Below are positions 14,101 to 27,040 of a DNA stretch of 64,000 nucleotides, piece by piece. How positions within the stretch are numbered: the stretch's first letter is position 1; each line of letters starts with the position of its first letter. The notes beneath the pieces were generated by a model. That model was not told where the DNA came from, made no database searches, and saw nothing but the letters and a program-made list of their open reading frames with translations. This stretch comes from Trogon surrucura (taxonomy: Eukaryota > Chordata > Aves > Trogoniformes > Trogonidae): assembly GCA_020746105.1 (NCBI GenBank), contig CM036618.1:46468514-46532513 (forward strand), given 5' to 3'. The position numbers and the translations under genes are program-made.

Positions 14101-17100
14101 CCCGTAGAAAACCGCCACTTTGCTCTGGTGCTTGAATTCAAAAATATTATTCAGAAATAACTGGACTCACTTTCTGCTTCAAGGTTTTCGAAAGAACAGC
14201 CTAGGGTTGCTTACCAACCCCAATGCAAATGCAGAAACACAAATAGGAGCTCTGATCTTTTATGTCAACAGAACCAGATATGAAGGAAAACTACACCGCC
14301 TCAACTTTTTAGATACACATGGCTGGGCACTGAAATGTCCCTGGAGACCACCACATTCAAAACTTACGTCCTCAAAGCTTGTTATTTATCACTGGAAATG
14401 CCGAGCTTTTTAACTAGGGTGTCACATTAATTTTGCTTAACTTTAGCATCCACGGTGTAGTCAGCTATATGTGAGTTACTTACCCCAGGCACTGCATTTC
14501 ATCCCAGAGCAGACACTCAAGCACAGCAGATGAGCTGTGCCTCACGTTGACTGCAAAAGGCCCCCGCATTGCAGACATCTGAAGTCAGGCGAGATGATCC
14601 TCACCTTCAGCTGCTTGCATCCTTCTCTCCAAAACTACCCAGAGAAGAGAAGAAAACCAGTCTTGGCAAGAGAAGAGCAACTGTCTCTGCCATTTTCTGT
14701 CAACAGCCAGCATGCGCTTTCTGATGTGGCCGCTTATCAGGATTGTAATTACAATAACCTGGCGTCCAGTTCCAAGCCGAGGATTCCCTTGGAAAGACAG
14801 ATATATGAAAATTAGGCATTGAGTTTCAGGCCCCTTCTGGCCTAAAGTACATTTCTAGTCTCTTATCTGTACCTTCAGCAAACACAAAGGAGGGAAGAGG
14901 TCTTGAGCCTGTACTGAGCAATTTAATTAGTATTTTTACCACAACATGTCTAACATCTGACATGCAGCTACCATCTTTGAGTGTTTCTGGATAAATAAAT
15001 ATATATACTTATATGTATGAAGTCTTTTTCATTATAGACATAGTGAGAAGTTGCACTAAAATCAGAAAGCCCTATCTCAATCTGTTCTCCATTACTTTGG
15101 CTTTTGGCTCTGATGTAGATGAAATTTCTGCCTGTGCCTGCTTTCCCACTAAGTCTCAATCCTTCCTGCATGGCTTGAAAAGCCGGAGACTCTTTTACCC
15201 ACCCAGTCCTAGGTACTCCAGCACTCCACACAGCTTCTTGTTTACCCAGAGTGCCTTCAATAATCTTTTCTTCCATCTTTCAGACAGCAAATTTCTCCTC
15301 CCAATCCTCAGACCCAGGATTCTTCTTCACCCAGCTCTGACTTCTTCACCAAACCTTTCTCACCCCACATTTCTCATCCCTCCATCTTCATGCCAGGAAG
15401 CTTTGCTGTCTGGACCATGTGCCTGACAGTAAAAAGTCTCGCAGAAAGCAGTGCAGACCATCCGGGAGGGGAAGATGCAGCCTGTGTGCATCTCTCGTGT
15501 TGTTGCACTCAGTTACTGAGGGTGCACGCATGCATCCAGAGAAGTGAGCAGATGAAGCTGTCCTGGTTTTGCTTCGTTAAAATCATAGAATCAGTTTTCT
15601 ATTCAGGAAAGCTGCATTTCTGAGAAGACTGCAGCACCTGATTCCGTGAGAACAGAGTTGATAAAATAGTTTTGAGTTAGTAAAGTGCTAAAGCCAAGAG
15701 AAGAGAAAGCCAGGGCAGCTGACACAAACTGGCTAACAGAAGTGTTCCATACCATAAAAACCACACTCCTTATAAATTAGGAATTTTAGTGGGGACAGTC
15801 TCATCTCCCGATGGCTACCAACCCTGGAGGATCTCACCCGTCACTCTGCCCCCAAGGCCACTCTCCTGTTTGCTGTGACCATCGTGCTTTCGCTGGAGCT
15901 GTAGTGCTCACAGTGCCTCACATCTGGCATTCACTGCTGGGAGTGCGCAGCTCACTACCACTATATAGACTGAGTATAACCTTGTGTACTTTAGATTAGT
16001 ATTAGTATCCATATTTAATTTTTATTATCAATATTATTTTATTTTATTGAATCTCTTTCCATTTCAACCTTCTACTCTCCTTTCCTTCTCCTGAGTGCCC
16101 TCCCCAGCGATGGAGGTGGTGGGTGTCACTGAGTGACGGAACAACTGACTAAACGAAGACATAAGATTTTTCAGAGAGGAGAGAATGTTCAAGATACCTG
16201 CTGCTGCTTTGCATATATCCCCTGTTTAGCTGAGGGATTTTTCCAAGCTCTTTTTAACTTGGCTGAATTGGCACAACAGCTTTCTTTGCACCCTGGAACT
16301 TGAATGCCATGATCTTTGTTCTCATTCCCAAAGCTCTAGGTGGCAACAGAAAATTTTGGCCGTGTTGGTACAAGCTAGCAACATCATAATCAAGATTTAA
16401 CTGGAAGTATCAGGCAATTGTAACAGTAGGCAGCTCTCCCATTTCCACCTGTAATGACCAGGATGCATTCAGATAGGAGGCAAAAAAATGAGTGAGGTCT
16501 TCATCTCCTACCTTTAAAACCAGAGCAATGCAGATATTTAAACATACTTATTTTTTCCAGCAGCCATGAATATGGACCTCTTCCAAAATAATGTATGAGC
16601 ACTAGATGTTGACCTGAATTTTCTAGATGTTTACTGGATTAATATGTTTGTTTAGTGTAGAAGATGACTATAAGAAAAAGGAAAAAAGGAAATAAGGGGG
16701 AAGGAGCAAAAGAAGCCCTGCAAGAAACACTTGAGGTCTGGTAGAAGTCACTAAAACCACTAAATTGCCCTTGAATAGTCCAGTCTAACTGTGATACACC
16801 AGCCCAAGAGGTTTGAACCCGACAAGCCAAAACTCTGGAATGAAAGGACTAACTCAGAGACCCTCTTGGCTGCATAAAGACCTTCTCTTTGAGAGGAGAA
16901 TGAGTTGTCGTGAAGCCATGGCAGAGAAAGCAGACTGACACAGGGTCCCCCAGGATTGTCGGTGCCAAATGTAAAAGTTACTGTCAGCTCAGAAAACGCT
17001 TTACTGACACGCCGAAGATAAAAATCGTGTATTGCCAACCACCCTCACCACACATCCCAAAATATGCCATATGGCCGAAAGTGCTACAACTGATTTTGCC

Positions 17101-18296
17101 GTTCCTCGGGTTCTGGTGTGAATTGACAATGAGTGTAACATATAAATTACATCATCTTTTAACTTTTTGTGATGTATAGCATCGGACAGCTTTGTCTGGG
17201 ACAATCCATCATGAACTAGTCTTGTTGACATTTTGGACTCTCTCTTCTGACCTTGTCCTTTCAGCACAGGCATAATTGTGCTTATGATAATTTTATTCCC
17301 AGTTAGGCGGTGATTTTGCACACCTTTGAGTTACAGAATAACTAAGAAGCCAGTTCTCTGTACGACTGCTGAAATGAGGCACCTTGAACCAATTTATGCT
17401 GAAGTGCAGTCCAGTGGTGTAGCAGTAAATAAAACTGGGTAAACTCACCTCTCTCGGTGTGCATAAGTAGGTTAACTCTCTTTGGTTGTGTTTACTATTG
17501 ACTATACCACAGGTTGGATCTCAGCTGGGGTCTCCCTGCTGAGGAAACACCAACCATATGTTTGTGCAGCAGACAACAGCAGGAGGGCGGGGGATGTTGT
17601 ACAATCCAGTCCTCACAATATGAAGGGTCTAGCAGGCAAAGAAAAGGGATCCAGACTAATTTCTGCCATCCAGCTCACATGCGAAGAATCTCCCATGTCA
17701 TCCAGGAAGCTTCAGGTTCAAGAATCATCACTAAGTTGTCCATATCTATATACCATCATGTGGGTTTAGGATATTTTAAAATATGTAATTCTTTAGCAGT
17801 TATCTAGGGTAAAGGGCAAATCTTTTTTTCTTGAAGAATCGACTGTTCAGTGCCATTTTAGTGGGGATATACAATTATTATGGTACATGAATTATTTGAG
17901 CTGCTCCCTATGAAGACTGATTGCCTTTCACAGGCTGTGTGTGGGAGCGGCAGAGAAATCCCTGCTGTTCTAACCGGTGTCGGCACCCCCAGACAGTCAA
18001 GCATAGCTGCAGAAGTGAGACCATCATTTCACCTATAGCAATGCTCGAGCCAAGGTCCCTGCCCACTCTGTTCTTGAAATGAGCTTGTTTCAAACTACCC
18101 AGTTTATACGAATATGGGAAAATATGCTGGACTGCAAATACTTAAAATTAAACTTTGAGCTATCACTCACCACAGCAAAGAGAAAGGAATGTCTTACCCC
18201 ATCCATGCCTGCATTTTCAGGGAAGAAACAGTTATGTCAGCTGTATCCTCCTTCTAGTAAATAACTTCTAGACTGATTATTAGATTACAATAACAA
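5128..18296. other. intergenic, no gene recognised
   Basis: About 13 kb of mostly AT-rich non-coding DNA. The longest frames form an overlapping pair on opposite strands at 12083-12589 (168 residues on -, 163 on +). Neither resembles a known protein. Short A/T homopolymers are common. An AT-rich patch around 9190-9330 contains a homeodomain-type TAATTAATT at 9294-9302 and might be a conserved element. No transposon, tRNA or CpG island was recognised. Confidence 0.55.
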
Positions 18297-18409
18297 ATCA
18301 TAGAATCATAGAATCAATCATAGAATGGTTTGAGTTGGAAGGGATCTTAAAGATCATCTAGTCCAACCGCCCTGCCATGAGCAGGGACACCTCCTACTGG
18401 AACAGGTTT
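18297..18409 (-). mobile_element. CR1 LINE 3' terminal fragment
   Basis: This is the reverse complement of the CR1 3' end. It starts with the terminal octamer repeats (ATCATAGA repeated, 18297-18325), followed by 'GGTTTGAGTTGGAAGGGAT', 'AAAGATCATCTAGTCCAAC' and 'CCTGCCATGAGCAGGGACAC'. Similarity fades after about 18409. Only about 110 bases remain, so it is a heavily truncated insertion with no coding capacity. It is closer to the family consensus than the copy near 5 kb. Confidence 0.92.
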
Positions 18410-19545
18410 AATAGTCTATTACACTCCCAGTGTGTTATCTGGGTAACTAGATGAGTGCAGGTGTGTTGTAGCTGAAGACCACAACTTCTCAACATCACCC
18501 ACTCACTTCTGCCCTCTTCAACACATTTTTCAGTACTACCACTAAAGCCGGTGGGAGGAGATAGAGGGACAGACATCAGTTTGACCAGGGAAAAAAAGTA
18601 ACCTCCTACAGAAATGGTTGTTGTAAAGCTGCAAGGAGTGGCAAACAGTGGGAGCTCTGCAGGCTGCTATGTTTTTTCTGCTTGCTATAATATTCTTTTG
18701 TGTTGTTTCTGGATCTGCTTCTTTTACATATGTTTTTCCACTGTTTCCGGATGGAGGCTGTTGTTCCTGGAGTGTGGATATGTTGCTGGAGATGCTATTC
18801 AAGTTCACAGACTGCTTGCGTGCTGCTAACTTCCACCACTCTTGATGTTCTTTCCCCCTGTCAACCAGATTTTATGTGCCACCGAATTTAAAATTGAAAG
18901 TATTGGTTACTTAAAATAAAAGGTGTTTGTTATATATCAGAAAGACTATCTCCCTGAAGAATAGTGACTTGTTTTTAGCATTGGTGTGGCTGCATGGCCT
19001 AGGCTTCATATCGGAAGGCAAGATATTCTGGAGCTCAGGGAGGCAGCCCAAGAACAATTTCCTCTTATCTCCTCTACAGCCTCCTCACCTACTCCATTTC
19101 TGGAAGCTGTTATTTAACATAGCATTAAACGTAAATGGTTATCAATCCAGTCCAGAAAGTGAGTAAGAGACACTAATAGACAAGACATGGATGTTTTAGG
19201 CAAATACTGAAGCTTATGGAGGAGCAGTAACATTGCAATAACAGAAACTGAGTTTCAATTGAGTTAAAAAAGCAATTATCTTGTATTATGGAATGAAGTG
19301 AGAACAAGGTAACATTTTATGATGTTATGATCACTCTTTTTCCAAGTTTGTTCAAGGTTTGTATCTAACCATGAGGCCATCAAAGGCCACCCCAGCCCTG
19401 CTGCACTCCTCCTCTCCCAAAAGAGCCTCCAAATAGTGACGTTTGGTTTAATCCTGATTTCCTCGGGCTTTTCTTCGGAGCTTTCCTGGACGCTCAGCAC
19501 AAACGCAGACCCGAGGAAGGACCGTTGGAGACACCACCAGCATCC
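18410..19545. other. intergenic, no gene recognised
   Basis: AT-rich sequence between a CR1 fragment and the first CpG-rich block. Frames at 18614-18891 overlap in all three phases and match nothing recognised. No repeats or motifs stand out. Confidence 0.5.
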
Positions 19546-20420
19546 CCCAACCAGATCGAGGATGCTACCGGTCGGACGGAGCCACCGGGGCCGGCAGCCC
19601 CCGGCATCCTCCGCCCCGTGGGTGCGCACCCACACATCCCTCCTCCCACGCTCCTGTCTCTCTTTAGCTTTTTTTTTTTCCTCCTAATTTATTTCTCCCT
19701 TGCACAAGTCGAGGTTAGAACCCTGAAACCCGAAGCCCTGAAACCGAGCTGTTTGGCCCCGCCGGTGGCACGGCTCCGCCACTCACACCCGTGTCTGCTC
19801 CGCGGCCCGGGCGCCGTCGGGATGGGGCGGGGGCGGGGGCGGGGGGGTGAAGAGGGAGGGAGTCGGGGGGGTGCAAGCACCGTGTTACGCGTGGGTGACC
19901 GCGGAGCTGAAGGAGTCAGGGAGCAGGGAAGAGGGGGACTCTCAGCCACTTCCATCTCCCCCACAGGAACGAAAAGGCAGAAACTCGCGTGTCTGCGTGG
20001 GGGATGGACGGGGAGCCGCTGAGGTTTTATTCTTGAGAGAAGCAATTAAAGACAAATTAGTTTCACTCATGCGGAAGGAAGACAGCCCTGTCTCTCTGTC
20101 CCTACCCCTTCGGGGGCAGCCCTTGGGCCGGGGTGGGTGCCCGGGCCCCGCCTCGGAGCAGCTCCGAGCAGCGGGAGAGGCGCTCCCGCATCCTCGCATC
20201 CTCCGCGTTCTCCCGGCCCGACCGGCCTCACCACCACGTCCAGGGCTCGAGAAATTCAAGTTAAAGAAGAGGTTGACCCAGAGCCCCTCCTCGGTCCCTT
20301 TTTCAGCCCCTGGTGAGCCCCGGGGGCCGGGAGGAGCGGGACGGGGCCGGGAGCGCTCCGTGCGGCCGGCGGGCGCCGGCGACCGAACAAGCCCGGTCTC
20401 CCCAGTCTGCATTTTAATCC
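19546..20420. promoter_or_regulatory. CpG-rich block 1
   Basis: GC content and CpG frequency rise sharply from about 19546 and drop again at about 20420. Inside is a run of GGGGCGG units at 19824-19847 that contains several Sp1-type boxes and could form a G-quadruplex. Overlapping long frames on both strands (for example 19847-20473 + and 19942-20412 -) are expected where stop codons are scarce, and match no known protein. This is the most 5' of a series of CpG-rich blocks around POU3F2. It could be a distal promoter, a Polycomb recruitment site or a poised enhancer. Borders were judged by eye. Confidence 0.6.
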
Positions 20421-21690
20421 TGAAATCTGGAAATGGAAATTGTTTGATGTATGAGGAGACGTTATCTAATTAGGGCGTAAGAAATTTAATCTTTCCAGCA
20501 GGCAGGTCATATAATTAATGTTAATTTAACGCTCAAATTCTCAGTCATTAATTTTTATTCTCTTAAATGTAGTTTGGCAGGGCCCCCTGATCCATGGCAA
20601 TGGATTTTACTGAATGTAAGAGCACACTTGGTCTTTGGAGTGAATTACTGCAGCCCTTCCTATCCCAATAACAAGATCACATCATGTATGCATTATTAAG
20701 CCATGTAATTGAATGGTCCATAGTTTGCATATCAGACTATTAAAATAATGTGTTTTGCTTTTCTTCCAACACGTAATGTTAAAGCCTTTGCGAATATATG
20801 GTGATTCTGATAATTATCATTAAATTACTACAAATGTTCTCTTCATTAACGTGATTTCTTTCAAGCATTTTTTAAAAAAAATGTGAATAATGCATTAAGT
20901 GGTCGCTTGAAAGTGTTTTTAAATAAAACTTGTCAACTACAATTCGAAAATGAGACCAAGGGGACAAAAAAAATGAGAGAAAGAGAGAAAATTAACAGAT
21001 ACACGGGAAGAGAACAATTCCCCAATAAGATTGGAAAAGATGAGTTGCCTTTTTTCCCTATTACAGATAAGTGACTGTACACCTTTAAAGTTTCACTTCA
21101 TCGGGAGCAAAAGTGCATGCAATCTAAAGAACTGTCGATTGCAGATGATACAGAACAGATGGAGGAGCAAAGTTGGAGCTTTTCCCTTTACAGGGAATAG
21201 ATGGGGACATAGGCAGACAGACAGAGAGATTGATTTGAAAAAATACTGACCTCTCTCCTTCAGCTGCAATTTAACTTGTCCTGGAAAAAACCAAACCAAG
21301 TGAAATCTGCCTGCTCCCCTGTCTGCCTGCCTCCCCCTGCCCCAAGTTCTCACTGTCATCTGAACAAACTGCTGCGCCGATCTCAGAAGGTGAATAATTC
21401 TCAATTAACTAAGTAACTAACTTTCTTCTTGCCATCTTGAGTCACTCACTTAACTAAATCTTAAGCCTTCGAGAGCCTCCATTATTGCCTTCCCCTGCCA
21501 CACTATTTTCAAAGTTCAATAGCAAGGCAACAAAAAACACTGCTGCAAAATAAGAGTCTCTTTTAAAATTAAAGAGCTGTTCGTTCGCGTTGGAAGAAGT
21601 TATTTTCCCCCCTCCTTTAAATTATTTAGATACACACACACACACGAAAAAAAAAACAAAAACAAACAAGCATCAAACCACCCACAAAAT
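20421..21690. promoter_or_regulatory. AT-rich candidate conserved non-coding element
   Basis: This AT-rich block lies between two CpG-rich blocks. It is dense in homeodomain and POU-like words: ATTAAT clusters at 20510-20560, TGCATTATTA at about 20688-20697, TTTGCATAT (seven of eight bases of a reversed octamer) at about 20725-20735, and TAATTATCATTAAATTA at about 20811-20827. There is no coding potential. Elements of this kind flank developmental transcription factor genes and are often conserved to fish, but conservation cannot be shown from one sequence. POU3F2 autoregulation through the octamer-like word is only an inference. Confidence 0.4.
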
Positions 21691-22860
21691 CCCACGCAGC
21701 TCGTGTCAGGACCAGTGTCACAGATGCTCTGCAGGGTGCGAAGCCACCGTGACCGAGTGAGTAGGCGCTGGGTCAGGTGTGGGGTTGGACTGTGCGACTC
21801 GGGGCATTCCACCGCCCTCCCGCTCCGCCGCCCCCCAGCCGGGAGCGCTCCCATCCCGCCCGCCCGGCCCAGCCGCTCCCCGCGGGCGGAGGATGCGGGG
21901 CGGAGGGGCGCGGAGCGGCACAGCAGGGCCGCTCAGCGGACCGGACCGGATCCGGGGTCGTCGAGGCTCCTCGCCCCACCGGGAGCCCCGGACGGACCGC
22001 GGGGCGCTCTTATTTTGGTTGGGAGCGGGCAGCGCTGGCGGCTGGAGCCGAGTGAGCGGAGGGAGGCGAACTGTGCTCCTCTGTTTGGTTTAGGGTTGGG
22101 TCGTTGGTTTTTTTCTTTCCCTTTCCCTCCTCTCTCTCTCTCTCCTCTTCCCTCCTCACTATAGCAACCAACGCCAGCCTGACAAAAATGCACCCTCTGT
22201 GGACAATGGCCCAGCCTTCCTGCTCGCCTCGCTCCTCTTCTTCCTCGCCAAAGGAAAGAAAGTTTCTAGCAGCAACCCCCGCCCGCCCCCCTTCCCCACC
22301 CTGCTCTCCTCTTCCCCCCGGGGCAGGCTCCTGCGCAAATCCCGGTGCGGGGCGGCCGGGCCACGCTCAGCCCCGCCAGGACCGGGTCGACCCCCAAAGT
22401 GGGAGCCGGCGAGACATACACACACACAAATCGTCCCCCATCCGGGGGCCCCGCTTCCCACAGGCGCCTTGCCAGTGCGAAGGGCGATTTCTGCCCTGCC
22501 GGGGGGAAGCTTGTAAGGGTTTGGAGGGGGGCCGATGGGGGTGGAGGGGCTGGGAGGACACCCTTGGACCGCCCCCAGCCCCGTGTCCGTGTGAGGGGCC
22601 GCCCTCCGCGGCCGGGGCCGGAGCGGTGCATCCCGCAGCCCCCAATCGGCTCCCGGCTGCCCGGCTCGCCTCTGCGGTGGCGAAAAGCAGCATCCCCAGC
22701 CCGGCACAGCTTTTGCTTTGCACGGCGAGCGGGGCAGTGGTGGTCGAGAGCCCTCTGAGAAGGCGCTTCAGGAAAGGACCGGGAGTTGTTCGCAAAAGTG
22801 CCCCGAACGGTGGAGGTGGGGCAGAAGGCTCATGTTCCCCAGTGAGGCAGGGGCACAATT
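21691..22860. promoter_or_regulatory. CpG-rich block 2
   Basis: A strongly CpG-rich interval, about 5.2 to 6.4 kb upstream of the POU3F2 start codon. Frames up to 262 codons (22104-22892 +) overlap others on both strands, are low-complexity Pro/Arg/Ser/Ala-rich, and match nothing recognised, so I treat them as composition artefacts. A pyrimidine tract (CTCT repeats, 22128-22155) lies inside. It may be a promoter of an unannotated non-coding transcript or a regulatory island of POU3F2. Confidence 0.6.
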
Positions 22861-24538
22861 TAGCTCTTTCCTGGGTGTCTGCTTGTCACTGAACGAAACA
22901 AACAAAAGAGAAAAAAAACCCAAGTGTTCGATTTGTTAGAGAAGGCTGGGCACTTTTCTCTATCTCTTCCTTTTTTTTTTTTTTTAATCCCCTTTTTAAA
23001 AAATATTTTGCTTTGATTTCGTCCTGCACAATTAACAGGACAGCGCAAGCTTTGTCAAGTCCCGGCTGAAACCGTTTTCCTCCCGTGCCGCAGAGACTGG
23101 ATCGTCTCCCCTCTCTCACCAATTCACCTGATTTTCACGCCAGAAGAAACGCCCTTTCAGCTCCATCGCGGGGCGGTCATTTCCCAGACAGGCTCGGGAA
23201 CACTAAATTGCAAACTCCGCAGCACCAATCGCATCTGGATCTGTCTCCAAGAATTCAATAAACAAGCTGTATTAACTCCAACCAGAATTTATCTCATAGA
23301 CTGATGGAATTTGTCTCTTTTCCTTCTGCTTCTTCTGCTTCTTTTCCCCCCAAGGCCTCATATTCACCACTCAAAATTTAGCAGCCTGCCTTTGATAAAT
23401 TACTCAAAGTAATCCCTGCAACAGCTAAGTCTGACTGGTTGACGTTGTGTTAGAAGTCTTCATAGCGGTATCTGTCTATAAAATATTCACTTGTGGACTA
23501 CAAAGGGTGGATCATTTTTAATGACAAGATTCAGAACTGGAGGATGAAGGGAAAAGATTAATATCCGTGAATTCAAATAATTTAATTTCAAATACTGAAC
23601 TTAGAACATTATATCCGACTAGTTTAAACAGTGATGGAGATAAAATAGCGGAGTCTCAGATGAATGAAGTGGCCAGAAGAATAGAGTTGCAGGGAGTGTT
23701 GGAAATGAACATTAATACAAACTTTACAGAACTTTTTTTTTTTTTTTTTAATCCTATACCTTTCTATCTTCTGGGATAATCGGTATTCTAGTAGGCAAAA
23801 AATATATGATATTACACATATATGTGTGTATATGTCTATATATGCAGGGAGAGAGATTTTCTTTCCTCTAGAGATAGGTGGAGAAATCTATTTAGGTGGT
23901 GGATTTTAATTTCAATGGGTAATGTGAGCTTGTGCAATCAAAGTTATCAATTTCTGTCCTTTTTGTTTAGATTTCTTAGTTAAACGTGTTTGTTATATCT
24001 ACCCCGAGGAGAAGCAACTTGAAAGTGTAGCTTTTGAGTCATCTTATAAATACATCCCTGAGGCTGCGGTTCTTGCAGCTTTAAGCAGTTTTCATTAAAG
24101 CAGCCAGCTGCCTCTTTGTGCAGATTGGATTTTTTTAAAGCAATCACTTGTGAAGCCCCGGCCTCAGTTTTGTCTCTCCGCAGGCCCTTAAAGTTGAAGT
24201 TTCATTCATGTCTTGGGTCTCTCCACCGAATCAGACTCCTTGGAGTAACACTGGAAAGAGCCACACGAAAGTGCAGGCTTGAATACCTCATAGAGAAAGG
24301 TTAAAAAGGAAGCAGAGATCAAAACAATCCCATCTCACAAAAGGTGCATTAAATGCGCCCCAGCAATAAGCACAAATCTTCCAAGCTGGCCTTTAAAGGG
24401 AGCACCAGGAGCTTCACGTTTATTGCACCCAGCAATTCTCTGAGCAACTCGCTGCGCCTTTGCACTCCTGGTGCATTTCCTCCTAAAACAACATCTAATG
24501 GGAAGATAATAGAGACGCAGAAAGGAGGCGAGGGGATT
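22861..24538. promoter_or_regulatory. AT-rich interval with candidate conserved elements
   Basis: Non-coding. Two stretches (about 23240-23560 and 23930-24140) have the even, repeat-free, AT-rich texture typical of conserved regulatory elements. Homopolymer T tracts occur at 22972-22985 and 23732-23749, and a TATA/TGTA microsatellite-like patch at about 23800-23845. No gene was recognised. Assignment as a regulatory element is inference only. Confidence 0.3.
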
Positions 24539-24563
24539 CCCCCCCCCCCCCCCCCCCCCCCCC
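24539..24563 (+). repeat. poly-C homopolymer tract (25 bp)
   Basis: An uninterrupted run of 25 cytosines, followed by CCGCC-type sequence. The opposite strand is a G25 run able to form G-quadruplexes. Such tracts are length-unstable and prone to sequencing error, so the exact count is uncertain. Confidence 0.95.
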
Positions 24564-24689
24564 GCCGCCCCCTTTCCTTTTAGCTGCGTGAGCCTGTCTC
24601 AAGGCTTTGAGACCAGAGTTTAAAATGAGCTTTTCACCTCCAAACGGAAGAGGCATATGCAATATATATTACCCATCCTATCGACGCAG

Positions 24690-26300
24690 GCAGGAGAGGG
24701 TGTTTACAGAGCGCTCCCTCAGCCCCTCGAGCCGGGGAGGCTGCTCAGCGGTGCCTGGGAGCCGAGGCTCGCTAGGAACAAGCCGTGCTCGTGTTTTTGC
24801 TGCTGGAAACGCAGCTTTCTCTCCGGCGCGCACGGAGTTGAAACGCCAAGTGTAGCCCAACATCTCGCAAGCCGGAGCCCGCCGCGGCAGCCCAAGGCGG
24901 GTGGCGGGCAGGCGACCTCCGGGAGAGGGGTGGCCGGGCGTGGGGCGGCCGGAGGGTTCCCAAAGCCCGCCAGCATCCCTCTGCATGCACCTGATGTGTA
25001 TGCAGCACCTCGCCTCCCAGCCAGGAGAGAGCTCCAGTTAAGTGGCGCTCTACGTATTTTATAGCGAATATTCTCGAGTAGCTGCACTGCAATGAAGGAG
25101 ATATCAAGGAGGCCTGTCAGTTCAAAGCTTTTGGGGTTGTTTGAAAATCTTCTTCACGTCAAAGTAAGCAGCCCTAGTATTTGAACAGCTGCTTTGAACA
25201 GTGAAAAGGGCTGAGCTGAATCAAAACACTGCAGTGTCTGCCCAAGACACAGCATCACCTTCAACCTGCTTTTATACGAGCAGAGAAAAGGAAAGAAAGG
25301 CTAGTGAGACCTCTAATCCCGCGGGGTCAGCCCCGCCAGAAAGGGGCCGCATGACTGTCCCTTTCACACTCCGAGCGCCTCGGACCCGAGCGGTGGCCGG
25401 AGCAGGAGCCCGGGGCGGGCAGCGGCGCGGCGGCGGAGCGCGGCGGCTGGGCGCTCGCTCCTCGCTCCCCGGCGCTCCCCTCCCCGGGGGGAGCGGGGAG
25501 CGAAGGATGCTTGAGGAGCGGTATTAATGACAGGGCTAACAATGATGGGGAGGACGAGGAGGTGGAGTCTGCGACGGCTCTGAATGCACCGGCCGCGCTC
25601 CTCGCTGCTCCCAGCTGCGACTCCATAGGCGTGCGCTCAGCCGGGGAGGGGGCAGGAGGGACGGCGAGGGGTTTCGCTGCGGGCCTGCGGTTTTGTCCGC
25701 CTCCTAACGCCGTGTTGCTACTTCGGTAATTGTGTGATTACCGTTAGCCTTTGAGATCTGCCGCTGGGGCGGCGGGGGGAAGAGACACGCAGGACGGTGA
25801 CCGCAGGCATCACCTGCCAGGCGGCCGGGGAGCGGGGGGGGAGGAGGGGGGAGATGCATGGCCGGAGCAGGGCTGGCAGGGTTTCCCTCTCCCCCCAAAA
25901 AAAGCGATGGCTGGAACTCCCTGACCCCCGCGTCCCGTCTCCTCATCGTGGCGAGCGCGGTGCTGCCGGCATCCCCCAGGGACCGGCTGTCCGTGGGACG
26001 CGCACCCGCCGCGGGGTCGGGGCACAAGCGAGCTCCCTCCCTTGGACGGTGACCGGAGTAGGTCCGTGCCGGCCGAGCACCGACCGTGAAAATCCGTCCC
26101 CAATAATGACGCGTGTTGCGGCCCCTCTTGTCGCTGCCACGCATGAACTTCTGGCAGCGGACCTGGAGGCGGGCTGGCGGGGAAGCCGCCCCCGGCCGAG
26201 CCTCGGCGGCCCCGGGAGAAGGGCGGGAGGGCCGGCCCGGGAGCGGGGAGCGGGGCGGCTCTCCCAGGAGGGTCCCAGTGATGCTTTGGCAGAAGCCTGC
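24690..26300. promoter_or_regulatory. CpG-rich block 3 (two sub-blocks)
   Basis: Two CpG-rich stretches (about 24690-25025 and 25310-26300) are separated by a less GC-rich 280 bases. They lie 1.8 to 3.4 kb upstream of the POU3F2 start. Frames of about 190-210 codons on both strands at 25704-26375 are Arg/Pro/Gly-rich composition artefacts. It is probably part of the extended CpG domain of the POU3F2 promoter. Confidence 0.55.
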
Positions 26301-27040
26301 TGCGGACTTGCCCCTGTTGTTTTGTTTCAACTCACTGGTCTACACCTAATTGGGAGGAGAGAGACGATAAAATGAGCATCAAATTATAAAATTCCTGGGT
26401 GCCCGGTTGTTTCCACACGGGAAACAAAAGGCAGAGCTTCACTTCAGAGGCACTGACTTCCCTCTCCGCGACACTGGCAGAACAGGCAGTATTGTTCTTC
26501 CCTTCGCCTGTACCTCGAAGAAAGGGAGACGAAAGCCCCTCCACTCTTTCATGGACAAAGTTTGTTTCCTCCCCCCTCCTCCTCCTCCTCTTCCTCCTCC
26601 CTCTCTCTCTCCCTCACTCCTTCCCCACCCCCCAGCAGAAGGAGCTCTGGATACGCCGCTAAACTAACGAAACGAGGTAACTCCTGCTGCGCCCCTTGTC
26701 TCGGGGCACTGGATATCCTGTTTATGTTGCCTCTGTGTATATGTTTATGTGCAGGAGCCCATCCCCCCGCTCCTCCACACCCCCATGCAGAAGAATATTT
26801 CCAGGCAAGGAGCTTTTCCAGCGCTCACGTTAGATATGGTGATTTATAAACAACTCGCAGAAGAAAGCTGCTTCTTGTTAGTAGTAATAAATTCCCCGGT
26901 CCGCCCCATTGTATTATTTCGATGAAGATAGCAGGAGCCTGCGACGCACACCTACCCCCGTGAGCAGTTTATTTTCGAGACAAAGCTATGGCTTCCAGCT
27001 CAAAAACGGGCAGCCAACTCTTTTCGCGGCAGCCAGCCCG
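26301..27040. other. non-coding interval upstream of POU3F2 promoter island
   Basis: Contains a CCT/CT-rich pyrimidine tract (about 26569-26625) and an AT-richer patch (26830-26990). That patch includes CCATTGTATTA (about 26906-26916), a reverse SOX-type ACAAT core. No gene was recognised. Confidence 0.4.

Noticed and set aside
22104..22892. 262-codon open frame in an upstream CpG block
   Set aside because: Same reason: a GC-rich composition artefact, with Pro/Ser/Ala/Arg runs and no domain.
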